Shown here: piece by piece, positions 24,229-33,569 of the stretch
Layout: each line of letters begins with the position of its first letter
How positions within the stretch are numbered: the stretch's first letter is position 1
Assembly (NCBI GenBank): GCA_018662305.1
Contig: JABJGI010000089.1
Span: 1-34,075, forward strand
Direction: 5' to 3'
From: Porticoccaceae bacterium
Lineage (GTDB): Bacteria; Pseudomonadota; Gammaproteobacteria; Pseudomonadales; GM7GCV1
Length of the DNA: 34,075 nt
Notes under the pieces: generated by a model
Databases searched by the model: none
Seen by the model: only the letters and a program-made list of their open reading frames with translations
Told to the model about the DNA's origin: nothing
Translations under genes and position numbers: made by a program

Positions 24229-25126
24229 TAAAGATTCCGGATGAGAGGTAGCGATCACCGCGGTCGCAAATGATCGCAACCACCAGAGCGTTGTCGGTAC
24301 CGTTCGCGATGTCTAGAGCTGCCGCAATAGCTCCGCCAGATGAAATGCCTGCGCAAATCCCTTCTGATTGCGCCAAAGTTCGAGTCATTTCTTCGGCGCG
24401 CAGCTGAGTCATTTCAACAACCTGATCGACGCGTTGGTTCTCAAAAATACTGGGTAAATATTCCTTTGGCCATTTTCGAATGCCTGGAATTCTAGACTCG
24501 TCGTCGGGCTGTAGACCAATGATCTGAATTTCTGGGTTTTGTTCTTTTAGGTACCTAGAGACCCCCATAATGGTGCCGGTGGTTCCCATGGAGCTCACAA
24601 AATGAGTGACTTTTCCCTGCGTTTGCTGCCAAATTTCTGGCCCAGTGGTCTCATAGTGCATACGAGGGTTGTCGAAATTACCAAATTGATCCAAGACAAC
24701 GCCCTTTCCTTCCGACTGCATCTGTAGAGCTAAATCTCGAGCTCCCTCCATGCTAGCTTCCTTGGAGACTTCGATAAGCTCAGCACCGTAGGCCGACATG
24801 CTGGCTTTACGCTCATCAGTTGCGTTTTCGGGCATGATTAAAATCATTTTGTACCCGCGCATGGCCGCTACCATCGCCAGAGCAATTCCCGTATTTCCGC
24901 TAGTCGCCTCAATAAGGGTGTCCCCTGGCTTGATATCACCCCTCTCTTCGGCACGCTTTATCATGCTCAGTGCAGGGCGGTCTTTCACGGAACCGGCCGG
25001 ATTGTCGCCCTCAAGCTTGGCGCAAAGAATACTACTGGGGTTCTCCACCAATCGCTGAAGCCGAACGAGTGGAGTATTGCCCACAAGGCTTTCAAGGGTT
25101 GGAATACTAAGCGGGTCAATGGCCAA
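24221..25126 (-). CDS. cysM: cysteine synthase B
   Basis: 301 residues. TLESLVGNTPLVRLQRL, then GDNPAGSVKDRPA with the PLP-binding Lys, EATSGNTGIALAMVAAMRGY binding the phosphate, and SSMGTTGTIMGVSRYLKEQN are O-acetylserine sulfhydrylase features; length and VGNTPLVRLQR favour CysM over CysK. It makes cysteine from O-acetylserine with sulfide or thiosulfate. The start appears to be TTG 25126 with no good ribosome-binding site; no in-frame ATG lies before the conserved region. The 102-base gap upstream (towards recO) holds no recognised gene. Confidence 0.95.
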   Translation of the reverse strand: MAIDPLSIPTLESLVGNTPLVRLQRLVENPSSILCAKLEGDNPAGSVKDRPALSMIKRAEERGDIKPGDTLIEATSGNTGIALAMVAAMRGYKMILIMPENATDERKASMSAYGAELIEVSKEASMEGARDLALQMQSEGKGVVLDQFGNFDNPRMHYETTGPEIWQQTQGKVTHFVSSMGTTGTIMGVSRYLKEQNPEIQIIGLQPDDESRIPGIRKWPKEYLPSIFENQRVDQVVEMTQLRAEEMTRTLAQSEGICAGISSGGAIAAALDIANGTDNALVVAIICDRGDRYLSSGIFSD

Positions 25127-25228
25127 AATATTGTTCTTTATTTGCTGATTTAGATCTTATGTTGAGTGGTGCATATTAACGCTCATCAGACTTTCTCCAT
25201 AGCCTTATAGTGAAAGATGAGGTCTTTT

Positions 25229-25933
25229 TCAGGCCTTTTCTTGGGAAGGCTTTTGGCCAATCAATTCTCTACTGTTGAGCTTTCGCCCCTCAAGCAGCGA
25301 GTCGATTAACGTGCGATTGATTCTCTTGCAGGCACTTCTTACGCCTTTGTTTTCAAATCCTTTGGTATGAATACCTAGAATGGTTTCTCCAGGGTATGCC
25401 TGAGCTTCCCTCGATTGGGTTTTACACCATCCCTGCTCAGCGGAAAGGCTGTAGAACAGATTGTCTCGAATTTCATCACCCTCCGTGTCATATTCGAAAG
25501 ATATACCGTAGCCCACCTCATCGAGGAGATTCAGTTCGAAGCCTCTCAATAGCGGCTCCAACTCGAGCTGATGCTCTAGTATTTCCAGTGTTTCTTTATA
25601 TTGTAAATAGAGGTCTGGGTGACTGTCCTCGGGTTGCAGCAGGTGCCAGAGCAGTTCATTTAAATAAAAACCACAGATCAGGTTTTCACCCTGTAGCGCG
25701 AGATGTTTTTGCGCTTCAAATTGAGTCAGTGTTTTGAGTTCGCTTCGGCCGGTCCAGCTGAAGTGCCCCAGGGTAAAAGGGCTGAGACGAGAGCTATTCT
25801 TTTTTTGGGATCTGGTGCCTTTGGCAACTAGTCTGACGCGACCAAATTTCAGCGTAAATATGTCCACCAGCTGACTGGTATCCCGATAGTCGCGAGCGTG
25901 GAGAACGAAGCCTTCTATTGAATCTACGCGCAC
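25229..25933 (-). CDS. recO: DNA repair protein RecO
   Basis: 234 residues from GTG 25933. The N-terminal OB-fold is recognised from EGFVLHARDYRDTSQLVDIF and RVRLVAKGTRSQKKNSSRLS, followed by PFTLGHFSWTGRSELKTL. RecO works with RecR to load RecA on SSB-coated single-stranded DNA at gaps. No four-cysteine zinc motif is seen in the C-terminal half, as is common in gammaproteobacterial RecO. It follows era by 17 bases in the conserved rnc-era-recO order. Confidence 0.93.
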   Translation of the reverse strand: MRVDSIEGFVLHARDYRDTSQLVDIFTLKFGRVRLVAKGTRSQKKNSSRLSPFTLGHFSWTGRSELKTLTQFEAQKHLALQGENLICGFYLNELLWHLLQPEDSHPDLYLQYKETLEILEHQLELEPLLRGFELNLLDEVGYGISFEYDTEGDEIRDNLFYSLSAEQGWCKTQSREAQAYPGETILGIHTKGFENKGVRSACKRINRTLIDSLLEGRKLNSRELIGQKPSQEKA

Positions 25934-25950
25934 GGTATCGGAGCTCGAAA

Positions 25951-26850
25951 CTAGTTCATATCCTGGTAGCCGAGACTTTGCAGTGCGCGTTCATCATCAG
26001 ACCAGTTCGATTTCACCTTCACCCAGAGTTTCAACAGAACTTTGCTGCCGAGCAAATTTTCGATATCCAGTCGCGCCTCAGTTCCCACGGACTTTAGACG
26101 AGCTCCAGATTCGCCGATGATGATGCGTTTCTGTCCTTCACGTTCCACCAGAATTAGAGCATGAACTTCTACTAGGGAGCCTTTCTGTTCGAATTTTTCT
26201 ATTTCTACCGTGGATGCATAAGGGACCTCCTCACCCAGCTGTCGCAGAATTTTTTCTCGAACTATTTCCGCTACGACAAACCGAGTGCTGCGGTCAGTAA
26301 TCTGATCTTCACCAAACATCGCTTCGCCTTCGGGTAGGTGATCTCCGATGAGTTTGTATAACTGATCTAGATTGTCACCCTGAAGCGCGGATATGGGAAT
26401 AAATTCAGCCTTGGGCAAGCGCGCGGAAAGATCCCGAACATGGGGCAAGAGTAAATCTTTGTCGCTCAGACGATCCGTCTTATTGATAGCGATTAGCACT
26501 GGAGACTCAGAGGATTCCAGACGTTTGAGTATTAGCTCGTCTTCTTTAGTCCATTTTAGTCGATCCAGAACAAATACAACCAGGTCAACATCGCGCATAG
26601 CGGCTTTGGCAACCTTATTCATGTATCGATTGATAGCGCGGGGTTGGTCTATGTGCTGGCCCGGAGTATCTACAAAAACTACCTGACGGTCTTCATCTGT
26701 CCGGATACCGAGAATTGCGTGACGAGTGGTCTGAGGTTTACGTGAGGTGATATTGAGTTTTTGACCAATGAGGTGATTGACCAGCGTTGATTTGCCGACA
26801 TTTGGCCGACCGACAATTGCGACATAACCGCAGCGAAAAGCTTCATTCAT
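25951..26850 (-). CDS. era: GTPase Era
   Basis: 299 residues. GTPase motifs in order: G1 [10 protein letters not shown]3 DTPGQH, G4 NKTD, then a C-terminal KH RNA-binding domain ([20 protein letters not shown]). Era binds the 3' end of 16S rRNA and checks maturation of the 30S subunit. The ATG overlaps the rnc stop by eight bases, consistent with co-translation as in other gammaproteobacteria. Confidence 0.97.
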   Translation of the reverse strand: MNEAFRCGYVAIVGRPNVGKSTLVNHLIGQKLNITSRKPQTTRHAILGIRTDEDRQVVFVDTPGQHIDQPRAINRYMNKVAKAAMRDVDLVVFVLDRLKWTKEDELILKRLESSESPVLIAINKTDRLSDKDLLLPHVRDLSARLPKAEFIPISALQGDNLDQLYKLIGDHLPEGEAMFGEDQITDRSTRFVVAEIVREKILRQLGEEVPYASTVEIEKFEQKGSLVEVHALILVEREGQKRIIIGESGARLKSVGTEARLDIENLLGSKVLLKLWVKVKSNWSDDERALQSLGYQDMN

Positions 26851-27535
26851 TGCCCTGCTCCAACAGCTCTAGTGCAAAAAGGGCATTTTGAGCTGCTATT
26901 TGTTCAGCAGCACGGCGATTTGAGCCCTGACCTTGAAATGATTCTTCTATCCCGCTAATTCGACAGGACACTGAAAACTCCCGCGCGTGTCCTGGGCCGC
27001 CAACTGAGGTTGTCTCGTATTCAGGCACTGGAAGCCCCTTAGCCTGAAGTCTTTCCTGTAAGAGAGATTTAGAGTCTCTAACGGACTCTACGCTATCAAT
27101 AGTTAAGGCAGGGATCGCCATCATCTTGGCGGTAACATTTGAAGTGGCTTGCCAACCGCCATCCAGATATACCGCGGCAATGATTGCCTCTATTGCATCA
27201 GCAAGTATTGAGTCACGACGATGCCCTCCCGAACTTAAAGCTGACTGTCCGAGCTCGATGACTTCCTCCAATCGCAAATGCCGGGCGATCTCAGCCAAAG
27301 ACTCTTTACGTACTAGATGAGACCGCATTGAGCTTAAATCGCCCTCTGGTGCGTCAGGATGACTTAAGTAGAGCGATTCGGCGGCAAAAAAATTAACCAG
27401 ACTATCGCCCAAAAATTCGAGACGTTCATTGTGGTCAGCACCGGCACTCCTGTGCTTTAGCGCCTGGCAAAGCAGCTCGACATTTGAAAATTGGTAGCTG
27501 AGCCTTTCCTGAAAGCGGTTTAAGGCGTCACTCAT
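26843..27535 (-). CDS. rnc: ribonuclease III
   Basis: 230 residues. The catalytic signature is [20 protein letters not shown], with a second acidic cluster in [20 protein letters not shown], and a double-stranded RNA-binding domain follows at the C-terminus ([20 protein letters not shown]). It cleaves dsRNA, including the 30S pre-rRNA and many regulatory stems. In E. coli it autoregulates the rnc-era-recO message; I did not identify the equivalent leader stem here. Confidence 0.97.
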   Translation of the reverse strand: MSDALNRFQERLSYQFSNVELLCQALKHRSAGADHNERLEFLGDSLVNFFAAESLYLSHPDAPEGDLSSMRSHLVRKESLAEIARHLRLEEVIELGQSALSSGGHRRDSILADAIEAIIAAVYLDGGWQATSNVTAKMMAIPALTIDSVESVRDSKSLLQERLQAKGLPVPEYETTSVGGPGHAREFSVSCRISGIEESFQGQGSNRRAAEQIAAQNALFALELLEQGNE

Positions 27536-27541
27536 GAGAAA

Positions 27542-27934
27542 TCAGGGATCTGCAGGGTATCTAGTCTCAAAGTTTGCAATAACGCTGATATTGGCGAATA
27601 AATCAGTGCGAGCCTCGTATTCATACCTCAGGCTAACAAGGTTGTTAGCTCTGCTTATCTCAATATCGCGCGTATCAACTTCTATCCCATTTACAGTAAA
27701 GGCTTTTCGTAAATTGTCTCGAATTTCGGCATTGCTAAGAGTATTGATTGAACCCACAGGGCTATCTATGCCTTCGATAGTGGATTGCAACATGATGTTG
27801 TCATAGTACAGAGGGGTAACTTTAAAAGCACAGATTCCGAAGAAAGCAACGACAATCAACAGCGCAAGCAGGGAAAGAGAAGACATTCCGGAAGATTTCG
27901 GTAGTGGACCTAATTTTCGATCAGACTTGCTCAT
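27542..27934 (-). CDS. DUF4845-type small membrane protein
   Basis: 130 residues with one N-terminal membrane helix (about 17-40, LSLLALLIVVAFFGICAFKV) and an extracytoplasmic domain of about 85 residues. YYDNIMLQSTIEGI and NLVSLRYEYEARTDLFANIS fit the DUF4845 family, which sits between lepB and rnc in Pseudomonas and relatives. The pseudopilin-like layout (helix followed by a small beta domain) is a resemblance only. Function unknown; it is 12 bases after lepB and six before rnc. Confidence 0.85.
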   Translation of the reverse strand: MSKSDRKLGPLPKSSGMSSLSLLALLIVVAFFGICAFKVTPLYYDNIMLQSTIEGIDSPVGSINTLSNAEIRDNLRKAFTVNGIEVDTRDIEISRANNLVSLRYEYEARTDLFANISVIANFETRYPADP

Positions 27935-27946
27935 TCTAATTCACCT

Positions 27947-28690
27947 TTATTGAATACTGCCCGCTGTGCGGAATGAGGGCAAAGACCATGGTCTCCAATG
28001 CATCCAGACCGCAACAGCCTTGCCTACTATATTGGATTCTGGCACGAAACCCCAAGCCCTGCTATCAGCACTGTTGTCGCGGTTGTCGCCCATCATAAAG
28101 TAGTGCCCATCGGGTACAACTGTTTCAAAATCGGCTCCAACGGATGTGGCGGGCACTTTAAACCGAATTTGGTGTAATACATCCCCGGTGGTCTCTTCGG
28201 CAAGATTCACAATTCGACCATCCTGAGGATCGCTTCCAAGACGCGCGACAAACTCTTGCTCTAACGCCTCGCCATTCACAAAAACCTGATTTTGAATGAC
28301 TTGGATATGATCGCCACCGACTCCAACCAAGCGTTTAATAAAATACCTTTCGTCGTGGGGAGGAATAAAAACAATAACGTCACCCGCTTCGGGGTCACCA
28401 GTTGGAATGATCTTTGTGCCTAAAATAGGCAGTCGAACCCCGTAGCTAAACTTGTTTACCACGATAAAGTCTCCAACTTCTATAGTTGGAATCATGGAAC
28501 CGGAAGGAATCTGAAAAGGCTCAAACAGAAAGGATCGCAGGAAGAAAACCAGCAGCAAAATCGGGAAAAAAGAGCCGGTGTACTCGATTGAGCCATGCCC
28601 TTTCCCCTTGAGAATAAATTTGTCTACAACCCAGAATGCACCGGTAAAGAGCACCAGTACAAAAAGGATCACTGCAAAATCGAAATCCAT
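27947..28690 (-). CDS. lepB: signal peptidase I
   Basis: 247 residues. Two N-terminal membrane helices (about 5-25 and 41-57) precede the catalytic domain. The Ser is residue 65 in FQIPSGSMIPTIEVGDF, the general base Lys is residue 119 in YFIKRLVGVGGDHI, and GHYFMMGDNRDNSADSRAWG is the C-terminal signature. It cuts signal peptides from Sec- and Tat-exported proteins, so it would mature the non-lipidated secreted proteins encoded on the plus strand here. It is 21 bases downstream of lepA, the usual order. Confidence 0.97.
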   Translation of the reverse strand: MDFDFAVILFVLVLFTGAFWVVDKFILKGKGHGSIEYTGSFFPILLLVFFLRSFLFEPFQIPSGSMIPTIEVGDFIVVNKFSYGVRLPILGTKIIPTGDPEAGDVIVFIPPHDERYFIKRLVGVGGDHIQVIQNQVFVNGEALEQEFVARLGSDPQDGRIVNLAEETTGDVLHQIRFKVPATSVGADFETVVPDGHYFMMGDNRDNSADSRAWGFVPESNIVGKAVAVWMHWRPWSLPSFRTAGSIQ

Positions 28691-28711
28691 GATTTTCCTA
28701 TTCTTTGTCGT

Positions 28712-30511
28712 TTATTCGTCGGATCGCAAAACCGCTAAGAAAGCTTCCTGAGGAACTTCAACGCTGCCCAGTTGCTTCATGCGCTTTTTACCTGCTTTCT
28801 GTTTTTCCAACAACTTTTTCTTACGGCTGATATCACCGCCGTAACACTTAGCCAAGACGTTCTTGCGAAGCGCTTTGACAGTAGAACGCGCAACGATATG
28901 TCCACCTATAGCAGCCTGAATGGCGACATCAAACATCTGCCGAGGAATAAGTTCGCGCATCTTCTCGGTGATTTGGCGACCACGGCCCTGAGAATCATCC
29001 CGGTGAACAATTAAAGCTAATGCATCTACCTTGTCGCCGTTGATCATTATTTCTAGCTTCACAAGCGGAGCTGCCTCAAAACGCTTGAAATTATATTCCA
29101 GAGAGGCGAACCCTCTGCTGACCGACTTAAGGCGATCAAAGAAATCCATCACCACTTCATTCATGGGAATTTCGTAGGAAAGCGATACTTGATGGCCAGC
29201 AAACTGCATGCCTTTTTGCACACCCCTACGCTCGTTACAAAGGCCAATCACGTTTCCGAGGTGTTCCTTTGGTACCAAGATATTTACCTCGGCAATAGGT
29301 TCTCGTATTTCGTCGATGCCGCCAGGGTCTGGCATTTTGGAGGGATTGTCGATATGAAAAGTCTCGCCCTTGGCAGAGAGTATTTCGTAGATTACCGATG
29401 GTGCCGTAGTGATAAGGTCAAGGTCGTATTCTCGCTCTAATCGCTCTTGAATGATTTCCATATGCAGCATGCCGAGAAAACCACAACGGAATCCAAAACC
29501 TAGGGCGTCAGAAGATTCTGGCTCATAGGCAAGTGAAGCGTCGTTAAGGGCAAGCTTTTCTAAGGCTTCACGAAGCTTTTCATATTCGTCAGAACTGGTG
29601 GGGAATAGTCCGGAATAGACCTGCGGGCTTACCTGTTGAAATCCGGGAAGTGCATCAACCTCAGAGGTATTGGCGTGGGTAAAGGTATCACCGACGGGCG
29701 CGCCCTGAATGTCTTTAATTCCAGCAATCACAAAACCAACTTCACCGGCTTTCAGTTCTTCTGTTGCCGTCTGTTTTGGCGTAAATACACCTACGATATC
29801 AACCACCTGGGAGCGGTTTAAAGACTTTGTGACGATTTTGTCTTTCTTTTTCAGGCGACCCTGTACCACGCGCACCAGAGACACCACGCCCTGGTAGTTG
29901 TCGAACCATGAATCAATAATCAAAGCTTGGAGAGGTGCGTCAATATCGCCAGTTGGCGGTGGCACTAACTCAACTAGCTGCTCTAGTACCGCATCAACAT
30001 TCTTGCCAGTCTTGGCACTGCAATACACAGTTGAGCTGGTATCCAAACCGATGATTTCTTCAATTTCCTCACAGACCTGTTCTGGTTCTGCCTGAGGCAG
30101 ATCTATCTTGTTGAGTACCGGAATAACTTCAAGGTTTTGCTCTATAGCGGTGTAGCAGTTGGCAACGGATTGCGCCTCAACACCCTGAGCCGCATCCACA
30201 ACCAAAAGAGCACCTTCACAGGCTGCCAATGACCTGGAAACTTCATAGCTGAAATCTACATGTCCTGGCGTATCAATAAAGTTTAGTTGGTACTCTCGAC
30301 CATCAGGGGCGACATATTTCAGAGTTACACTCTGAGCTTTGATGGTAATTCCCCTCTCCCGCTCAATATCCATTGAATCCAGGACCTGGGCTTCCATCTC
30401 ACGCTCGGTTAATCCACCGCATATCTGTATAAACCGATCGGCAAGAGTAGATTTGCCGTGGTCGATATGGGCAATAATCGAAAAATTTCTGATATGGCTG
30501 AGATCAGACAC
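28712..30511 (-). CDS. lepA: elongation factor 4 (LepA)
   Basis: 599 residues from GTG 30511. G1 [10 protein letters not shown]3 [21 protein letters not shown]4 [10 protein letters not shown]; the LepA-specific C-terminal domain includes [20 protein letters not shown]. Translational GTPase that acts on the ribosome at initiation and elongation under stress. A 123-base gap with a palindromic structure separates it from degQ. Confidence 0.98.
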   Translation of the reverse strand: MSDLSHIRNFSIIAHIDHGKSTLADRFIQICGGLTEREMEAQVLDSMDIERERGITIKAQSVTLKYVAPDGREYQLNFIDTPGHVDFSYEVSRSLAACEGALLVVDAAQGVEAQSVANCYTAIEQNLEVIPVLNKIDLPQAEPEQVCEEIEEIIGLDTSSTVYCSAKTGKNVDAVLEQLVELVPPPTGDIDAPLQALIIDSWFDNYQGVVSLVRVVQGRLKKKDKIVTKSLNRSQVVDIVGVFTPKQTATEELKAGEVGFVIAGIKDIQGAPVGDTFTHANTSEVDALPGFQQVSPQVYSGLFPTSSDEYEKLREALEKLALNDASLAYEPESSDALGFGFRCGFLGMLHMEIIQERLEREYDLDLITTAPSVIYEILSAKGETFHIDNPSKMPDPGGIDEIREPIAEVNILVPKEHLGNVIGLCNERRGVQKGMQFAGHQVSLSYEIPMNEVVMDFFDRLKSVSRGFASLEYNFKRFEAAPLVKLEIMINGDKVDALALIVHRDDSQGRGRQITEKMRELIPRQMFDVAIQAAIGGHIVARSTVKALRKNVLAKCYGGDISRKKKLLEKQKAGKKRMKQLGSVEVPQEAFLAVLRSDE

Positions 30512-30558
30512 GAAGACAGAGGTTCTCTAATAAGCTTTTAGGGCGCGCAGTCTAATGG

Positions 30559-30605
30559 TTCAGGGCAGCTATGAACATAGCTCGTTTGAATAGAGCTGCC
30601 CTGAA
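30559..30605 (-). repeat. nested, mutually exclusive inverted repeats between degQ and lepA
   Basis: Outer arms TTCAGGGCAGCT (30559-30570) and AGCTGCCCTGAA (30594-30605) are a perfect 12-base inverted repeat. AGCTATG (30567-30573) and CATAGCT (30576-30582) form a second perfect 7-base hairpin with a 2-base centre that shares AGCT with the left outer arm, so both cannot form at once. Neither strand has a T-run after the structure, which argues against a plain intrinsic terminator. It may affect lepA expression or processing of the degQ-lepA transcript. Confidence 0.6.
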
Positions 30606-30634
30606 TATTGATCCTGCAATTGAGCGTAAATTCT

Positions 30635-32032
30635 CTAGTCGATATCTATGGTTCTGAAAATCGCATTGCCGTCGCGGTAAAAGCGAATAGGTTGAACCTT
30701 GCCACGCGGCAGATCCGATGCAATTTCTGCAAAGTCGTTCAGGTTTCTTACTTCACTAAAGCCTAGCTGAACGATGATATCGCCTTCACGCAGACCCGCT
30801 TCTGCTGCTGGGGAACCTGGTGCGACGGACTCGATAAGAACCCCAGAGGTAAGATCCTGATTCTCATCCCCTGAACCAGAGAGATCGGATAGTTCCATAC
30901 CAAAAATAGCGGAGGAAGAGGATCTGGATCCCGGTACTGCTCTTGTTGCGGCGACAGGCTGACCAGGCAGTGCGCCGAGCTCAACATCTAAAGAGTTGCG
31001 TCTGCCCTGCCGATAAATTACCGCCTCAGCGGTTGATCCGGGTTCGATCAAACCCACTACGTGGGGAAGGTCATGAGAATACTCAATCTGGTTACCATCA
31101 AACTCGACAATCACATCACCCGCTCTTAACCCAGAACTCTCGGCTGGGCTACCCTCTCCGACCCGGCTAATAAGAGCTCCGCGAGGTCGATCCAAGCCGA
31201 AGGAGGTAGCCAGATCCTGGCTGACATCCTGAATGTAGACGCCCAGCCACCCGCGAGACACTACGCCAGTCGATTTCAGCTGTTCGGTGACATCTAGTGC
31301 AACCGCTGCTGGAATCGCAAAGGATAGCCCCATATAGCCGCCTGACTGTGTGTAAATCTGTGAATTGACACCCACGACTTCCCCGTCAAGGTTAAATAGG
31401 GGACCACCGGAGTTCCCCGGGTTGATAGCAACATCTGTTTGGATAAAGGGAACGTAATCGGTGCCGCTCCCATTAGGGAGACTTCGACCAATAGCGCTGA
31501 CAATGCCTACGCTGGCTGAATAGTCGAGGTCAAAGGGGGAACCGATGGCTAATACCCAATCCCCCACCTCAATATCATCGGGGTCGGCGAAGGTTACTGT
31601 GGGTAGATCATCACCATTGATTTTTAAAAGCGCCATATCCGATTGAACGTCAGTTCCAACAATCTCGGCATAAAACTCCTGTCGGTCGCTTAGGCGAACC
31701 AAAATTTCATCTGCACCCTCAACAACGTGGTTATTGGTAATAACGTAGCCATCTTCGGAAATAATAAAGCCAGAGCCTACCGAGGACTGCTGTTGTGGAG
31801 ACTGCGGAACATTAAAGCCGAAGAAATCTCTATAGATTTCTGGCATTTGACTGTTGGGTGCGTAGGCAGAGGGATTCGATCGACTAGAACTAACATTGAT
31901 TTTTACCACGGCAGGCGAAGTTTGTTCGATCAGATCCGTAAAGTCAGGCAGTTCAATCGCTATCAAGCTACCACTCTGTAAAAGAGCATTAGCGAGAATA
32001 AATAGACAGAGAAAGTTCTTTAATTGAGGCAT
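30635..32032 (-). CDS. degQ: periplasmic Do-family serine protease (DegQ/MucD)
   Basis: 465 residues from ATG 32032 with GGAG upstream (an adjoining TTG is rejected). Signal peptide to about residue 25. Catalytic triad His102 (TNNHVVEGAD), Asp132 (SDMALLKI) and Ser208 (INPGNSGGPLF). Two PDZ domains follow (RGWLGVYIQDVSQDLATSFG, GDVIVEFDGNQIEYSHDLP; second GVLIESVAPGSPAAEAGLRE). It degrades or chaperones misfolded periplasmic proteins. The position directly after rseC matches mucD of Pseudomonas, where it belongs to the sigma-E/AlgU response. Confidence 0.94.
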   Translation of the reverse strand: MPQLKNFLCLFILANALLQSGSLIAIELPDFTDLIEQTSPAVVKINVSSSRSNPSAYAPNSQMPEIYRDFFGFNVPQSPQQQSSVGSGFIISEDGYVITNNHVVEGADEILVRLSDRQEFYAEIVGTDVQSDMALLKINGDDLPTVTFADPDDIEVGDWVLAIGSPFDLDYSASVGIVSAIGRSLPNGSGTDYVPFIQTDVAINPGNSGGPLFNLDGEVVGVNSQIYTQSGGYMGLSFAIPAAVALDVTEQLKSTGVVSRGWLGVYIQDVSQDLATSFGLDRPRGALISRVGEGSPAESSGLRAGDVIVEFDGNQIEYSHDLPHVVGLIEPGSTAEAVIYRQGRRNSLDVELGALPGQPVAATRAVPGSRSSSSAIFGMELSDLSGSGDENQDLTSGVLIESVAPGSPAAEAGLREGDIIVQLGFSEVRNLNDFAEIASDLPRGKVQPIRFYRDGNAIFRTIDID

Positions 32033-32066
32033 CAAAATCTCCGAATTCTTTGTTTCTTATTGGCGA

Positions 32067-32094
32067 TTAGATGGTACTCAGAGTGGAAAATTCA
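32067..32094 (-). promoter_or_regulatory. candidate sigma-E promoter of degQ
   Basis: On the minus strand, TGAATTT (32094-32088) and TCTAA (32071-32067) are separated by 16 bases. The first matches five of seven bases of the sigma-E -35 GGAACTT and the second matches the -10 TCTRA. The -10 ends about 35 bases before the degQ ATG. This fits a degQ promoter controlled by the adjacent rse module; it is a pattern match only. Confidence 0.35.
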
Positions 32095-32157
32095 ACTCCT
32101 TTAAAAGTCTTAAAGTTCTAACTGTGAACTGCACCAAATAATAGGGGTTTATTTGAA

Positions 32158-32586
32158 CTATCTGACTATACGAGGAGAAAAATCAGAGGCGTATGCCGAG
32201 CGTTTGAGCAAAAACTTAACCGCTTCAGCTCCGAGAATCAGACCAAGAATTCCTCCTAATATCGAAGCAAACTCACCGAACATCTGATAGCCAAGCCCAG
32301 CACCCGCAAGAAATACCAAAATAGGAATCAAATAGAGTGAGAGCGCATTTCGGACAAAGGCGCCCTCATCTACTCCCACCTTAAGCTGATCTCCAACTGA
32401 AACTGATTGGCAATGTTCTGAATCAGAGTCTATCCAGAGCGTTCGAGTAGGGTTAAGCCAATGGTCGAGAATTCCATTGCCGCAACCAGCTTTGGCTGTA
32501 CAGGATCCGCATCCACTACTACTGCGGATTTCTATCTTTAGTCGATCGGGGCCAACTTCGACTATTTGTGCGTATTCAGTAATCAT
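32158..32586 (-). CDS. rseC: RseC/MucC-family sigma-E positive regulator
   Basis: 142 residues. A short N-terminal beta domain has a cysteine cluster (SGCGSCTAKAGCGNG; Cys26, Cys29, Cys35), followed by two membrane helices (about 78-98 and 104-124). RseC family members affect sigma-E activity and, in the Rsx system, reduction of SoxR. Its ATG overlaps the rseB stop by four bases (ATGA). Confidence 0.93.
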   Translation of the reverse strand: MITEYAQIVEVGPDRLKIEIRSSSGCGSCTAKAGCGNGILDHWLNPTRTLWIDSDSEHCQSVSVGDQLKVGVDEGAFVRNALSLYLIPILVFLAGAGLGYQMFGEFASILGGILGLILGAEAVKFLLKRSAYASDFSPRIVR

Positions 32587-33569
32587 CTCTCGGATTCGGC
32601 GTCATTAACTTTATAGCTAAGTCCAGTTACGATCTGTTCCAGGCTTTCCAGAGGCACTTCCCCAACCAAGGTGGCTAGGTAAATTTGCTGACGGTAGCTT
32701 AGATAGCTAAGCAGTATATTGGTAGCACCTAAATCAGTTGTCACGGGAGGAAAGCTGGGAGCTTCTATGGGCTCAATAGAAATGCTTATAGTCGCCAGAC
32801 CATCTGAAACCACCATGTGGCTAACATTTGTCTCGGGGTCAAAGCCAGATCTGGTGGTCACAAAACCTCGGGGTAAAACTTCAGCGGACCAGGACAATGG
32901 CTGATTCTCTAGTTCTGGGCAGTCGCCTAGCATCTGGGCTTGTGAGGACGGAAGTTCCAGAAACTCAATCGCTACAAACTCGTATCTTTCCAAGGGTTCT
33001 CTCCTTGGTGTTAATACCACGGTTCGAAGAGGCAGATAGTTTTCCCTGTCAACGGAAAACCCATAGCCGTAACGATTTCCATCCACCGGAAGCATTAGAA
33101 GCTCCATGGTCTCTCGCCCGGCGACCATGCTCTCCGCAGGACGGTAAAAGTTGTACAGATTTTCCAGATTCTGTAGCGCTGAAGTCGATTGTTCTTGAGA
33201 GTCCTGACACAAAAGAGAATGGGTTTGGATTGGGAGCGCGCGATTTAAGGAGCTAAGACTTTGGCTGCCGTCACCTTCGATTTGGCTTTCTATTTTGTAG
33301 GTCGCTAGCTGCCCAGCGCGCTCATAGGCGAGTAATCCGCTGTAGGCGAGATCTCTATTGGCTTCAATCATTCGGGCAAAAACTTGCTGGGGTTCAAGCG
33401 GTGAATCCAAGGGTTCTTGTGAAACTACCCCAAAACTAACAGACAACAGAAAGGCTAAGCAGCCGAACTGCTTTGAATATTTATAGGAATTTAGAGGCTT
33501 ATTCTTCGACGTTGATTTGACGTGCCAATGGCAGCACGGAATTAAGGCTCTCAGAAGTGTTTTCAACAT
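32583..33569 (-). CDS. rseB: sigma-E regulatory protein RseB/MucB
   Basis: 328 residues as drawn. The mature domain begins QQVFARMIEANRDLAYSGLL, the LolA-like lipid-sensing fold, and YGYGFSVDRENYLPLRTVVL and LSWSAEVLPRGFVTT follow. In the periplasm RseB binds RseA and blocks DegS cleavage until mislocalised LPS or lipoprotein displaces it. The only ATG is at 33569, giving a 71-base overlap with rseA and a long n-region before the signal peptide core (CLAFLLSVSFGVVSQ, about residues 36-50). A non-ATG start further in is possible but none with a good ribosome-binding site stands out. Confidence 0.93.
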   Translation of the reverse strand: MLKTLLRALIPCCHWHVKSTSKNKPLNSYKYSKQFGCLAFLLSVSFGVVSQEPLDSPLEPQQVFARMIEANRDLAYSGLLAYERAGQLATYKIESQIEGDGSQSLSSLNRALPIQTHSLLCQDSQEQSTSALQNLENLYNFYRPAESMVAGRETMELLMLPVDGNRYGYGFSVDRENYLPLRTVVLTPRREPLERYEFVAIEFLELPSSQAQMLGDCPELENQPLSWSAEVLPRGFVTTRSGFDPETNVSHMVVSDGLATISISIEPIEAPSFPPVTTDLGATNILLSYLSYRQQIYLATLVGEVPLESLEQIVTGLSYKVNDAESER

